Below, one piece after another: positions 1-9,127 of a stretch of DNA of 64,000 nt. The notes under the pieces are model-generated. The model was given only the letters and a program-made list of their open reading frames with translations, made no database searches and was not told the origin of the DNA. The position numbers were made by a program, and so were the translations under genes. The first letter of the stretch is position 1. Every line of letters begins with the position of its first letter. Source of the DNA: an uncultured bacterium (lineage in GTDB: Bacteria > Bacillota_I > Bacilli_A > RFN20 > CAG-826); NCBI GenBank assembly GCA_949284685.1, contig CASDWE010000003.1, forward strand, positions 92,612-156,611, given 5' to 3'.

Positions 1-132
1 AACCTCATCAAAAGGTTCATCCAAGTTATCACTTATTAATTCTTTGATATCATATTTTAAATTCATTTCATCATAGCAAAGACATTGATAAATTATAATC
101 ATTGCAATATTTTGAGCTTTATTTCTTGTCAT
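1..132 (-). CDS. nusB: Transcription antitermination factor NusB (N-terminal part; gene runs off the window)
   Basis: The minus-strand frame starts at ATG 132 and stays open to the window edge, giving about 44 residues that begin MTRNKAQNIAMIIIYQCL. This matches the N-terminal helix of NusB (basic residues, then an A-x-x-x-YQ helix), which binds boxA RNA with S10 during rRNA antitermination. Its start overlaps the end of the preceding membrane-protein gene by 14 bases. The Asp23-family gene lies one gene upstream, as in the yqhY-nusB arrangement of Bacillus. The identification rests on about 40 residues plus this synteny. Confidence 0.75.
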   Translation of the reverse strand, partial: MTRNKAQNIAMIIIYQCLCYDEMNLKYDIKELISDNLDEPFDEV

Positions 133-784
133 CAACATTTTCTTCAACCTTTGTTATTTTATCACTTTCAGCGGTGTTTTGCTTATAAATTTTTTCAATT
201 GCGAAAAGATGATAATATTCATAAATAGAAATTATTAAAAAGAACCAAATTATTACATGTAAACCGAGCATTATCCAAAGATATTCGCTAGCTTCGCCTA
301 TTAAGTAACACGCTACAATCATAATTGTATCAACTAAATAAAAAATAATTTGTCCATAAAAAGCAATCTTTTTGCCCTGACTAGCGTAAATTCCAGCTAA
401 AATCGCTAAGGAAGAAAAAATAAGACTAATGGCCATGATTATGACAATAAACCAAACAAAATCTAAAGATGGATCTCCTAAACGATAAAAAGTAAGCATT
501 TCAAAAATGCGAAACAAAAATGAATTGCTAGAAAAACAAAATGCATATTGATAAGTTGAAAAACTTAAACTATTTCCTAATAGTGTTCCTTCAATAAAAG
601 TTGCAGGTGAAATTTGTTGAGTCGCATTTTGTATTAAACCAATCATCAAACCAAAAATATTAAAAACACCTGCCCAAATCATTATCCGTGAAGATTTTTG
701 ATAAGAACGCAAAGCTTTATTATGAGCTTGAGCGTAGGTCAGAACTTTTTTACTTTTCTTTTTTTTGACTTGCTTTTTGCTCAT
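119..784 (-). CDS. Polytopic membrane protein of unknown function
   Basis: About 221 residues. A very basic lysine-rich N-terminus is followed by about five hydrophobic segments and a polar, acidic C-terminal tail. I do not recognise a family. The longer reading would start at a TTG (796); I prefer the ATG at 784, although no clear ribosome binding site is seen. The gene overlaps the end of the Asp23 gene by 35 bases and the start of nusB by 14, so it is translationally embedded in that operon. Integral inner-membrane location is inferred from hydrophobicity. A link to membrane homeostasis is possible because yqhY-type Asp23 genes act in lipid control, but that is only context. Confidence 0.6.
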   Translation of the reverse strand: MSKKQVKKKKSKKVLTYAQAHNKALRSYQKSSRIMIWAGVFNIFGLMIGLIQNATQQISPATFIEGTLLGNSLSFSTYQYAFCFSSNSFLFRIFEMLTFYRLGDPSLDFVWFIVIIMAISLIFSSLAILAGIYASQGKKIAFYGQIIFYLVDTIMIVACYLIGEASEYLWIMLGLHVIIWFFLIISIYEYYHLFAIEKIYKQNTAESDKITKVEENVDDKK

Positions 785-1121
785 TTGTCTTTTCAATTTT
801 TATTTCAATATCAAAAGGAACTTGCTCAGTAGCTTCATTTAACGCTAAATGAATTTCTTTTTCTAATAATTGTTTTACTTCATCTTTATCGACGTTTGAA
901 TTTATTTCAATCGCTAACCAAACATGAACAACGCCATTTCTAATTGTTATTTTAATTGGTCTATTTAGACGAAAACGTTGATCTTTTTTTAATTGTCGAC
1001 TACTTTTTGCAACTCCTGGCACATTTAAAATAGCTTCATTTACAAGATTTTCAAAAGCTAAATATGAAATGCCAATTTTTCCTTTATTTGTTAAGTTATC
1101 TATAAAAACATAATCCGCCAT
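750..1121 (-). CDS. Asp23/Gls24 family protein (YqhY-like)
   Basis: 123 residues. The profile is that of the Asp23 family: an early G-x-I-x-I-S-x-x-A segment (KIGISYLAFENLV), a central V-P-G-V motif, and a beta-strand region with HVWLAIEINSN followed by a helix in which V-K-Q-L-L precedes the lysine-rich tail. YqhY proteins of this family lie next to nusB and, in Bacillus and Staphylococcus, affect acetyl-CoA carboxylase activity. Here no acc genes are visible. A GAGGT ribosome binding site lies six bases before the ATG, and a promoter is seen at 1142-1170, so this is the first gene of the Asp23-membrane protein-nusB operon. Confidence 0.85.
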   Translation of the reverse strand: MADYVFIDNLTNKGKIGISYLAFENLVNEAILNVPGVAKSSRQLKKDQRFRLNRPIKITIRNGVVHVWLAIEINSNVDKDEVKQLLEKEIHLALNEATEQVPFDIEIKIEKTNEQKASQKKEK

Positions 1122-1141
1122 AAGTAAACCTCAGTTTAATT

Positions 1142-1170
1142 ATTATATTTAAACACAAAAATTTCCACAA
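1142..1170 (-). promoter_or_regulatory. Promoter of the Asp23-nusB operon
   Basis: On the minus strand TTGTGG (1165-1170), a 17-base spacer and a perfect TATAAT (1142-1147) lie between the transketolase stop and the Asp23 gene. The predicted transcript start gives a short leader that includes the GAGGT site. Read from sequence only. Confidence 0.6.
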
Positions 1171-1174
1171 CTAA

Positions 1175-3160
1175 TTAATTCTTAATTAATTCTAATAGTT
1201 GATTCAAAACACTTTCTTTGTCAAATTTAAAGTGTTTTATAGCATCTGATGCTGGTGCACTAGTGCCAAATGTATCGATTCCAATATTGTGTTTTGCAAA
1301 TTTTGACCAACCAAATGTTGATAGCATTTCAATAGATACTCTTTTATCGTATGGAAGAGATAAAATTTCATCTTGATAAGTTTTATCTTGTCTTAAGAAT
1401 ATTTCTTGTGATGGCATTGATACAACACGAATATCGATTCCTTTTTCTTTTAACATGGTTTTAAGTTCAATTGCTAATGAAACTTCACTACCTGTCGCTA
1501 TTAAGATTAAATCAGCTTTATTTTCTTCTTTTGCAACAACATAAGCACCTTTTTTAACACCATCAAGAGATGTTGTTTTCAAATTCGGTAAGTTTTGACG
1601 CGACAAAATAATTGCTGTTGGACGGTCTAATGATTTTAATCCAAGATACCAAGCAGCATAAGTTTCCATTTCATCGCAAGGTCTAATGACATCTAAATTA
1701 GGAATACTACGTAACATCGCTAGATGTTCGATTGGCTGATGGGTAGGACCATCTTCACCAACTGCAATACTATCATGCGAAAACAAATAAATAACTGGCA
1801 AATGAGATAATGCCGCTGTTCTAATAGCGGATTTCATATAATCAGAAAATACTAAGAAGCATCCAATATAAACTCTTAATCCATGATGTAACATTATTCC
1901 ATTAGCAGCACTGGCCATTAAAAATTCACGAATACCCCAGTTTATATTATGTCCGCTTCGATTAGATGGAGTAAAATCAGTTCCACCATTTATCTTAGTT
2001 ATAACACTTCCAGCAACATCAGCGCTTCCTCCAATAAGATTTGGAATAGAAAGAATATAGTCATTTAAAGCTTTGCCAGATGCATTACGTGTGGAAATTG
2101 AACTCCCTATTTCAATATCTGGCATAACATCGCTTAAATATTTGCTGACGTCATTTTTAATTAAGTTAGTAAAACGTAAAGCATCTTTTTTATTGTGTTT
2201 AGCATATGAATCAAATTCTTTTTTATATTCTTCATAAGCTTTCGTTCCACGTTTAATAAAGCTGTCGGCGAAATTTTTATAAACTTCTTCAGGAATAAAA
2301 AATGGTTCATAATCGTAATGATATATTTCTTTTTTAGCGTAATTTCCATCTTCTTCTCCTAATGGAGATCCATGAACTTTACTTGTTCCTTGTTTTTTAG
2401 AACCATAACCTATTATCGTTTTTACAATAATTAATGTTGGTTTATCTTTTGATAATTTAGCTTGCTTAATAGCGTTATCAATTGCGATGATATCATTACC
2501 GTCTTCAACTTTTAAAACGTTCCATTCGCTAGCTAAAAAACGATTTTCAACTGATTCAGAAAACGACATTTCTAATCCACCATCAAGGGTAACATCATTT
2601 GAATCATAAAATAAAATTAATTTATTTAATTTTTGATGGCCAGCAAAAGAAATTGCTTCTTGTGAGAGTCCTTCTTGAAGACAACCATCACCGCATAAAC
2701 AATATGTATAGTGATTAATTAATGTCTTTCCGTCTTCATATTGGGCTTGTAGCGACTGTTCAGCAAGTGCAACACCGACGGCTTGAGCAATTCCTTGACC
2801 TAAAGGTCCGCTTGTGGCATCAACTCCAGCTGTATGACCATATTCAGGATGCCCAGGAGTTAAACTATTCAATTGACGAAAAGATTTAAGATCATCAATA
2901 GTTAATCCATAACCGCACAAATGCAACATTGTATATAACAAACTAGAAGCATGTCCAGCACTTAAAATAAAACGATCGCGATTAATCCAATTTGGATGGT
3001 TAGGATCGGCTATTAAATGATTTTTAAATAAAGTATAGACAATAGGTGCAGAACCTAGAGCCATTCCAGGATGTCCGCTTTTTGCCTTGTTAATTACATC
3101 GATACACGTTGATCTAATTGCTGCTATTGATAGTTCATCAATTTTCATTCTTTCTGCCAT
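1175..3160 (-). CDS. tkt: Transketolase
   Basis: 661 residues, the usual full length. Thiamine-diphosphate enzyme moving two-carbon units between sugar phosphates in the non-oxidative pentose phosphate pathway. Visible features: the SGHPGM motif near residue 30, the ThDP-binding GDGCLQEG motif near 155 with the downstream N residue, GEDGPTHQP and the E of the pyrimidine domain in the middle, and the C-terminal domain with ATGSEVSLA. The ATG at 3160 has an AAGGAG site eight bases upstream. It lies 34 bases after aspS and may be co-transcribed. It provides ribose and erythrose phosphates in what looks like a reduced fermentative metabolism (inference). Confidence 0.97.
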   Translation of the reverse strand: MAERMKIDELSIAAIRSTCIDVINKAKSGHPGMALGSAPIVYTLFKNHLIADPNHPNWINRDRFILSAGHASSLLYTMLHLCGYGLTIDDLKSFRQLNSLTPGHPEYGHTAGVDATSGPLGQGIAQAVGVALAEQSLQAQYEDGKTLINHYTYCLCGDGCLQEGLSQEAISFAGHQKLNKLILFYDSNDVTLDGGLEMSFSESVENRFLASEWNVLKVEDGNDIIAIDNAIKQAKLSKDKPTLIIVKTIIGYGSKKQGTSKVHGSPLGEEDGNYAKKEIYHYDYEPFFIPEEVYKNFADSFIKRGTKAYEEYKKEFDSYAKHNKKDALRFTNLIKNDVSKYLSDVMPDIEIGSSISTRNASGKALNDYILSIPNLIGGSADVAGSVITKINGGTDFTPSNRSGHNINWGIREFLMASAANGIMLHHGLRVYIGCFLVFSDYMKSAIRTAALSHLPVIYLFSHDSIAVGEDGPTHQPIEHLAMLRSIPNLDVIRPCDEMETYAAWYLGLKSLDRPTAIILSRQNLPNLKTTSLDGVKKGAYVVAKEENKADLILIATGSEVSLAIELKTMLKEKGIDIRVVSMPSQEIFLRQDKTYQDEILSLPYDKRVSIEMLSTFGWSKFAKHNIGIDTFGTSAPASDAIKHFKFDKESVLNQLLELIKN

Positions 3161-3194
3161 TTTTAAATCTCCTTAGTAATTATTTAGTATATAT

Positions 3195-4919
3195 TTAGTT
3201 TTTTAAACTAATCCCAAGTTCATCTAATTGATCATCATCAACTTTATTAGGTGCTCCTGATACTGGATCAACTGCATTAAGATTTTTAGGAAATGCAATA
3301 ACATCGCGTATGTTATCCGTTCCACCTAAAATCATCGCTAGACGATCTAAGCCAAACGCTATTCCACCATGTGGAGGCGTACCATATTTTAAAGCTTCGA
3401 TAAAATAACCAAATTTTTCTTGTATTTGTTCATCGCTCAAACCTAATATTTCAAAAATTTGTTTTTGAATATTTTGATCATAAATTCTTAATGTTCCACC
3501 ACCAGCTTCATAACCGTTTATAACAATATCATATGCGTATGACAAAACTTCTAATGGATTAGTTTTTAATTGATTTAGACATTCATCTTTTGGTCTAGTA
3601 AAAGGATGATGTGTCGCGACAATTTTGTTATCTTCGACGTTTTTTTCAAACATTGGAAAATCTACTACCCACAATAAATCGTAAGTGTTTGGTTTGATTA
3701 GTTTAAGTTGTTTGGCGTAATTATTTCTTAATGAGCCTAAAAAAGAACAAACACGATTATATGAGCCGTGGCTGATGATAAGAATATCACCATTGTTTAA
3801 ATTTGCTCTATTTATCAAATTTGAAATCGATTCATCATCAAGATATTTTGCTAAAGATCCATGAAATTCATTATTTTCATATTTTAAAACATTTACAAAA
3901 TCTAAATTGAATTTTTTGGCTTCTAAATTTAATGAATCAATAACTTTTCTTGATGTTTCAGCGGCAATATTTTCTACTTTTATTGCTCTAATGGACAAAT
4001 TGCCTTGATAAAATGGAATATTTAATTTTTGTAAAATATCATCAACGTCAAATAATTTCATGTCAAAACGTGTATCTGGTTTATCACTTCCATAATTTTT
4101 TATAGCATCACTATATTTAATTTGACGTAACGGCAAAGAAATTTCTACACCAATAGTATCTTTGAATATTTTATATAACAATCCTTCCATCAATTTTAAT
4201 AATTCGCCTTGACTTAAAAAGGAAGTTTCAATATCAATTTGAGTAAAATCAGGTTGGCGATCAGCTCTTAAATCTTCATCGCGAAAACATCTAGCGATTT
4301 GATAATATCTTTCAAGACCACCTACCATTAACATTTGTTTAAACATTTGTGGACTTTGTGGTAAGGCATAAAAATTACCTTTATGTATTCTTGATGGAAC
4401 TAAATATTCTTTCGCCCCCTCAGGAGATGATGCACATAACATTGGGGTTTCAATTTCGATAAAATGGTATTGATTTAAGTATTCATGCACCGCCATTTTG
4501 ATTTTATGACGTATATCTAAATAATGCTGCATGATTGGTCTTCTTAAATCTAAATAACGATATTTTAAGCGAGTTTCTTCCAATGCATCAGTGTTATTAT
4601 CAATGATTAAAGGAGGGTTAATTGCACTATTTATTAAATTGACTTCATCAGCAATTATTTCAATTTCTCCGGTTTTAAGTTTAAGATTTGGTGTTTCTTT
4701 TTTTGAAACAACACCTTTGACATTAATTACATATTCATTTCTGATTTCGCAACATTTGACATTATCTTTAACTAAAACTTGAATTATTCCACTTCTATCA
4801 CGTAAATCAATGAAAAGTAATTGTCCTAAATTTCTTTTTTTGGCAACCCATCCCACTAAAGAAACATGCTTTCCAACATCTTTTAAAGATAATTCTGTAT
4901 TAAATAAGTCTCTATACAT
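3195..4919 (-). CDS. aspS: Aspartyl-tRNA synthetase
   Basis: Class II synthetase, about 574 residues. It carries an N-terminal OB anticodon-binding domain (VGWVAKKRNLGQLLFIDLRDRSG), the class II motif 2 region (CFRDEDLRADRQPDFTQID), a bacterial-type GAD insertion, and motif 3 (GGIAFGLDRLAMILGG). I start it at ATG 4919 because a GAGGAAA site lies just upstream, inside the end of hisS; the longer frame to 4946 adds nine residues with no such support. It is directly downstream of hisS, the conserved hisS-aspS pair of Firmicutes. Whether the enzyme is discriminating or also charges tRNA-Asn cannot be decided here. Confidence 0.97.
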   Translation of the reverse strand: MYRDLFNTELSLKDVGKHVSLVGWVAKKRNLGQLLFIDLRDRSGIIQVLVKDNVKCCEIRNEYVINVKGVVSKKETPNLKLKTGEIEIIADEVNLINSAINPPLIIDNNTDALEETRLKYRYLDLRRPIMQHYLDIRHKIKMAVHEYLNQYHFIEIETPMLCASSPEGAKEYLVPSRIHKGNFYALPQSPQMFKQMLMVGGLERYYQIARCFRDEDLRADRQPDFTQIDIETSFLSQGELLKLMEGLLYKIFKDTIGVEISLPLRQIKYSDAIKNYGSDKPDTRFDMKLFDVDDILQKLNIPFYQGNLSIRAIKVENIAAETSRKVIDSLNLEAKKFNLDFVNVLKYENNEFHGSLAKYLDDESISNLINRANLNNGDILIISHGSYNRVCSFLGSLRNNYAKQLKLIKPNTYDLLWVVDFPMFEKNVEDNKIVATHHPFTRPKDECLNQLKTNPLEVLSYAYDIVINGYEAGGGTLRIYDQNIQKQIFEILGLSDEQIQEKFGYFIEALKYGTPPHGGIAFGLDRLAMILGGTDNIRDVIAFPKNLNAVDPVSGAPNKVDDDQLDELGISLKN

Positions 4920-4920
4920 A

Positions 4921-6210
4921 TTAATTTTCCTCGTGATTATGCTCAAATTGTTTGCAAAAATATAAAACTAAGTCATCATATTTAACAACATCTTGTGTTT
5001 GATTAGTTAAATTTTTAACAGTTAATTCATTATTATTAATTTCATCTTCACCGATGAAAATAACATAATGGGCCTGTTTTTTTAAGGCTATTTTTATTGC
5101 AGAAGATGGCTTATGAAATTGATAATCACTGTCGCATACAAAGCCATGCATTCTTAATAAATTACTGACATTAAATGCACTTAAATTTGCACTTTCATCA
5201 ATCGCAGCAACATAAATATCGATTGAATATTCAGGATTTGGTATTAATTCATCATCTTTAAGAATTGAGTAAATTCTTTCAATACCAAACGAAAATCCAA
5301 CACCTTGCAAGTTTGGACCGCCTAATTCATTTATTAAATTCGAATAGTGTCCACCTGCACCAATTGCGCCATAATCAAAACCTTTTTTGCTTACATAATG
5401 GAATTCAAAAACGGTCTGGCTATAATAATCTAAACCTCTAACTAAAGTATCATCGACTTCATATGGAATATAATTTTCATCTAATATTTCTTTTAAATGT
5501 TTAAATCTAATTTTAGAATCTTTGCTCAAATAGTCTGACATTTTAGGTGCAGCACGCACAATTTCTTTATCGGTATCAACCTTACAATCTAAAATACGTA
5601 ATGGATTTAATTTAAACCTTTGTTTACAATCATCACACATATTATCGATGTATTGTGAAAAATATTCTTTCAAAGCATTTCTATATGATGTTCTTGATTC
5701 TTCATCTCCTAAAGAATTTATTTTTAATTTAACATTTTCTAAGCCAAATTGTTTTAATATCGTATATCCTAGGATAATTGCTTCGGCATCAAAATATAAT
5801 GAATCAGTCCCTAAAATTTCAACACCAAATTGATCAAATTGACGATATCGTCCTAATTGAGGTCTTTCATAGCGAAAAACTGGACCATGATAATAAGCCT
5901 TAATAGGCAAATTAGAATTTGCATATAATTTATTATTAACAAAGCTTCGAATTATTGAAGCGGTAAATTCTGGTCGTAAAGAAATTAGTCTTTCTCCTTT
6001 ATCTAAAAAAGTATACATTTCTTTTCTAACGATATCGCTGCTTTCGCCTACACCCCTTTGAAATAAATTAGCGTTTTCTATAACTGGTACTTTAAACAAT
6101 TTATAAGAAAAAAGACGACAAACATCAGACATTAAATCAACGATGAATTGATAATCTTGAGCTTCTTTTAATATAACATCATGAGTTCCTTTAAGATTTT
6201 GATATTCCAT
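4921..6210 (-). CDS. hisS: Histidyl-tRNA synthetase
   Basis: 429 residues, the typical length for HisRS. Class II signature motifs are visible: motif 2 FRYERPQLGRYRQFDQFGVEI, the histidine-specific motifs VRGLDYYSQTVFEF and the GGHYSNL segment, and motif 3 GVGFSFGIERI. A C-terminal anticodon-binding domain follows. Unlike hisS in Bacillus, the short space upstream contains no T-box; it holds only a 24-base hairpin (6230-6253). The gene follows rel by 48 bases and is followed within two bases by aspS, so the three are probably one transcription unit. Confidence 0.96.
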   Translation of the reverse strand: MEYQNLKGTHDVILKEAQDYQFIVDLMSDVCRLFSYKLFKVPVIENANLFQRGVGESSDIVRKEMYTFLDKGERLISLRPEFTASIIRSFVNNKLYANSNLPIKAYYHGPVFRYERPQLGRYRQFDQFGVEILGTDSLYFDAEAIILGYTILKQFGLENVKLKINSLGDEESRTSYRNALKEYFSQYIDNMCDDCKQRFKLNPLRILDCKVDTDKEIVRAAPKMSDYLSKDSKIRFKHLKEILDENYIPYEVDDTLVRGLDYYSQTVFEFHYVSKKGFDYGAIGAGGHYSNLINELGGPNLQGVGFSFGIERIYSILKDDELIPNPEYSIDIYVAAIDESANLSAFNVSNLLRMHGFVCDSDYQFHKPSSAIKIALKKQAHYVIFIGEDEINNNELTVKNLTNQTQDVVKYDDLVLYFCKQFEHNHEEN

Positions 6211-6229
6211 ATATCCTCCAACTAAACAT

Positions 6230-6253
6230 TATATAGAATTGCTATTCTATATA
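6230..6253 (-). other. Perfect hairpin in the rel-hisS spacer
   Basis: Ten-base arms TATATAGAAT and ATTCTATATA flank a four-base loop, between the rel stop and the hisS ribosome binding site. There is no T-run after it on either strand, so it is not a standard terminator. It could be an mRNA processing or stabilising stem, or an operator. Only the symmetry is directly seen. Confidence 0.6.
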
Positions 6254-6258
6254 CAAAG

Positions 6259-8475
6259 CTAATGTATCACACGCGACACATTTATTACACCTTTTAAAGA
6301 TAATAGCAATGAAAATACATTTTCTAATTTCTTAGCGTTTTCAACATGAATTGTGGCGGTAATTGTCGTAATAAGTGTTTGAGTATTTAATTTAGCGTTA
6401 ATTGCTGTGAGCATAATATTTTGTGACGCTAATGCGGACATCACATCATTTAAAAGACTTGTCCTATCGCTAGCGTCTAAAGATATATCAACTTGATATT
6501 TTTTGTTTTGTAAATCATCACGCCAATAGACATTGACTAGACGCAATTTTTCTTTAGCAATATTTGGACAATTTATGCGATGAACACTTATTCCCTTTCC
6601 TCTTGTAATATAGCCGACAATTTGATCGCCAGGTATTGGGTTACAACATGATGCTAAATTTATCATAATTTTGCCAACGCCTTTGCAATAAACAGGACAA
6701 TCATCATCACTATTGACTTTATTATTTTTAAATGTTGGCAGAGAGTTTATTTTTTTAAGTCCAAGATAATCCGCTAAGTTACTTGGTAGTATTTCTTTAT
6801 TGCTAACAGCTAAAAATAATTCATCTAAATCATTGACATTAAAGTGATTAAAAACATCTTTTTTATCGATATATCTTATTATTTCATTTTCACTAGTTAT
6901 ACCACGATCTCTAAATCCATCAATACAAATATTTTTACCTTTATTAATATTTTCTTGACGCATGTAAGCAGCGTTTTTCTTAAATAAATATTTTTTAATT
7001 GCACTTTTTGCATTATGGCTGACAACAAAATCTAACCATTTTTCATTAGGTCCAGGTGCATTTTTGCTCGTTTTTATTTCGCACACATCACCAGTTTTTA
7101 ATTTGGTATTAAGCGGAACCATTAAATTATTTATCAAAGCACCAACAGTGGATTCTCCAACTTTTGTATGAATACGATATGCAAAATCTAAACAAGTTGC
7201 ACCGCGTGGCAATTCCACTACTTTTCCTTTTGGAGTAAAAACATATACATTAGCACCAAAAATATCATTAGTTAAAGATTCCATATATTCTTGAGCATCG
7301 CCATCAGTGTGATCGGACATCGATACAAAATCTCTAAACCAATGCAATTGGTTTTCTATTTCTCTTTGTTCTTTTTGAGAATTATAAGATCCTTCTTTAT
7401 AGGCCCAGTGAGCGGCAACACCACTTTCAGCGACATCATCCATTTTTTCGGTTCGGATTTGCACTTCATATATGTTTCCGTCACCAGAAACAATGCTGGT
7501 ATGCAATGATTGATAAAGATTTGGTTTTGGCATAGCAATATAATCTTTAAATCTTCCTGGTATTGGACGATATGTTTGATGAATTAATCCTAATATTTCA
7601 TAGCATTGTAAATCAGTTTTAGTTATTATTCTTAAAGCTAAAACATCATAAATTTCATCAAATTTTTTACCTTTATGATACATTTTTTCATAAATGGAAT
7701 ATATTGACTTAATTCTTGTTTTAATATCAAAAGGAATATTATGTTCGAATAATATATCAGCGATGCGTTTAGCTAATGCATCTAATGATTTTTTTCTTGT
7801 TTTAAAACGATTAGACAATAATTTTGATATTTCTTGATATTTATCAGGTTCAAGATATTTTAAAGATAAATCTTCTAATTCGCTTTTTATAACATTGATA
7901 CCTAAACGATGAGCTATAGGAACAAAAACATCAAGAGTTTCACGCGAAATAATTAATTGACGGTCTTTAGTTAATGAGTCTAATGTTCTCATGTTGTGAA
8001 GACGATCTGCTAATTTGACAATAATAACACGAACATCTTGAGCCATTCCTAAAAATATTTTCATGTGATCTTCGGCTTCAAATTCTTCTTTTGAAATTTT
8101 AGAAAGTTTTAATCTTTGAATTTTTGTTAAAGAATCGACAATTTTTGCGACATCTTTTCCAAATTTATCTTCAATTTCTTTTAGTGGTGTGTTCGTATCT
8201 TCGACAACATCGTGTAATAAACCAGCACATAAGGTTACTGGTCCACATTGTAAAGTTGCTAAAATATAGCATACTTCCACTAAATGATGATAATAAGGTT
8301 CACCTGACCTACGATATTGACCTTCGTGTTTTTGCAAAATGTATTCATAAGCCGTGCGAATCATTTCCCGGTCTTTTAAATTTGAAATATATACATCATA
8401 TAAAGACTCAACTTCTTCGAAATTGTGTAATTTATATCCGCCATTAAATTGTGTTTTGATTTCCGTTGTTTCCAT
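6259..8475 (-). CDS. rel: Bifunctional (p)ppGpp synthetase/hydrolase (RSH family)
   Basis: 738 residues, full-length long RSH enzyme. Order of domains: HD hydrolase with HHLVEVCYILA and LLHDVVEDT (HD at about 88-89), synthetase domain with the RIKSIYSIYEKM and YDVLALRII stretches, TGS domain (YVFTPKGKVVELPRGAT), helical and Cys-rich region (ASCCNPIPGDQIVGYITRGKGISVHR), and a C-terminal ACT domain. The intact HD motif indicates that ppGpp hydrolysis as well as synthesis is retained. It reports amino-acid starvation from the ribosome and sits directly upstream of hisS and aspS, as in many Firmicutes. Start ATG lies one base after the lipoprotein stop codon. Confidence 0.96.
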   Translation of the reverse strand: METTEIKTQFNGGYKLHNFEEVESLYDVYISNLKDREMIRTAYEYILQKHEGQYRRSGEPYYHHLVEVCYILATLQCGPVTLCAGLLHDVVEDTNTPLKEIEDKFGKDVAKIVDSLTKIQRLKLSKISKEEFEAEDHMKIFLGMAQDVRVIIVKLADRLHNMRTLDSLTKDRQLIISRETLDVFVPIAHRLGINVIKSELEDLSLKYLEPDKYQEISKLLSNRFKTRKKSLDALAKRIADILFEHNIPFDIKTRIKSIYSIYEKMYHKGKKFDEIYDVLALRIITKTDLQCYEILGLIHQTYRPIPGRFKDYIAMPKPNLYQSLHTSIVSGDGNIYEVQIRTEKMDDVAESGVAAHWAYKEGSYNSQKEQREIENQLHWFRDFVSMSDHTDGDAQEYMESLTNDIFGANVYVFTPKGKVVELPRGATCLDFAYRIHTKVGESTVGALINNLMVPLNTKLKTGDVCEIKTSKNAPGPNEKWLDFVVSHNAKSAIKKYLFKKNAAYMRQENINKGKNICIDGFRDRGITSENEIIRYIDKKDVFNHFNVNDLDELFLAVSNKEILPSNLADYLGLKKINSLPTFKNNKVNSDDDCPVYCKGVGKIMINLASCCNPIPGDQIVGYITRGKGISVHRINCPNIAKEKLRLVNVYWRDDLQNKKYQVDISLDASDRTSLLNDVMSALASQNIMLTAINAKLNTQTLITTITATIHVENAKKLENVFSLLLSLKGVINVSRVIH

Positions 8476-8476
8476 A

Positions 8477-9109
8477 TTAGTAATAAAGTTGTATCTCCAT
8501 AATATTTGTTTGATCTAAACCAGCAAAAATATTTAATGTTGATGAATCAAGTTTAAAAATGATTTCACTTTTTTTCACATCATTATTTTCAATAGTGCTA
8601 TCTAATTTAATGTAATTTGTTTCATCAATTGATAAAGCACTATCATAAACATCAATATTGGTTTTGCCGCTATCATAATCGATTGTTTTAACATAAACGG
8701 GTGTAGCAATTATTTTGACGAATTTATATGTATTAGAAAAATGAAATGAAATTTGTCCATCATCATTTGAAAATTCACCAATTAATAAACCATTTATTCC
8801 TTCATAACAATTTTTAAAATTTGTTATTTCTAGTTCGATTTGATTAGAGTTATGCATATCTTCCACTATTTGATTAGAATCAGTATATTTTTCACCAATC
8901 GTTTGATTTTCATTATAAAAAGATAAAGTATGATAATTTAAACCCTCGCCGATAGAAATGTCATTACTCGTATAGTTATACGATATTGTTGTAGTGCTTG
9001 CTATAAAATTGCTATCGAAAATAGAACCATTTGGATTGTTGCTAATAGAAAAATCACAACTAGTAAGTGGTAGTATTAATAATGATAAAAATAAAAAAAC
9101 ACGTTTCAT
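8477..9109 (-). CDS. Predicted lipoprotein of unknown function
   Basis: About 210 residues beginning MKRVFLFLSLLILPLTSCDF: a type II signal peptide with lipobox LPLTSC, so it should be lipidated and anchored outside the membrane (LspA is encoded at 39.9 kb). The mature part is Asn/Asp/Ser/Thr-rich and predicted mostly beta; no family is recognised. I start at ATG 9109. A TATAAT (9116-9121) ends six bases before this codon, so the gene probably has its own leaderless promoter inside the recJ-rel interval. An upstream ATG at 9124 overlaps that hexamer and has no ribosome binding site. Confidence 0.7.
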   Translation of the reverse strand: MKRVFLFLSLLILPLTSCDFSISNNPNGSIFDSNFIASTTTISYNYTSNDISIGEGLNYHTLSFYNENQTIGEKYTDSNQIVEDMHNSNQIELEITNFKNCYEGINGLLIGEFSNDDGQISFHFSNTYKFVKIIATPVYVKTIDYDSGKTNIDVYDSALSIDETNYIKLDSTIENNDVKKSEIIFKLDSSTLNIFAGLDQTNIMEIQLYY

Positions 9110-9127
9110 ATTTAAATTATACATAAT

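Noticed and set aside
2161..2349. Small antisense open frames inside tkt, rel, lon, valS, glgP and other genes
   Set aside because: They are shadows of long conserved genes, without ribosome sites or recognisable products.
4917..4946. Longer N-terminus for aspS
   Set aside because: The extra nine residues overlap hisS and a good ribosome site precedes the internal ATG at 4919.
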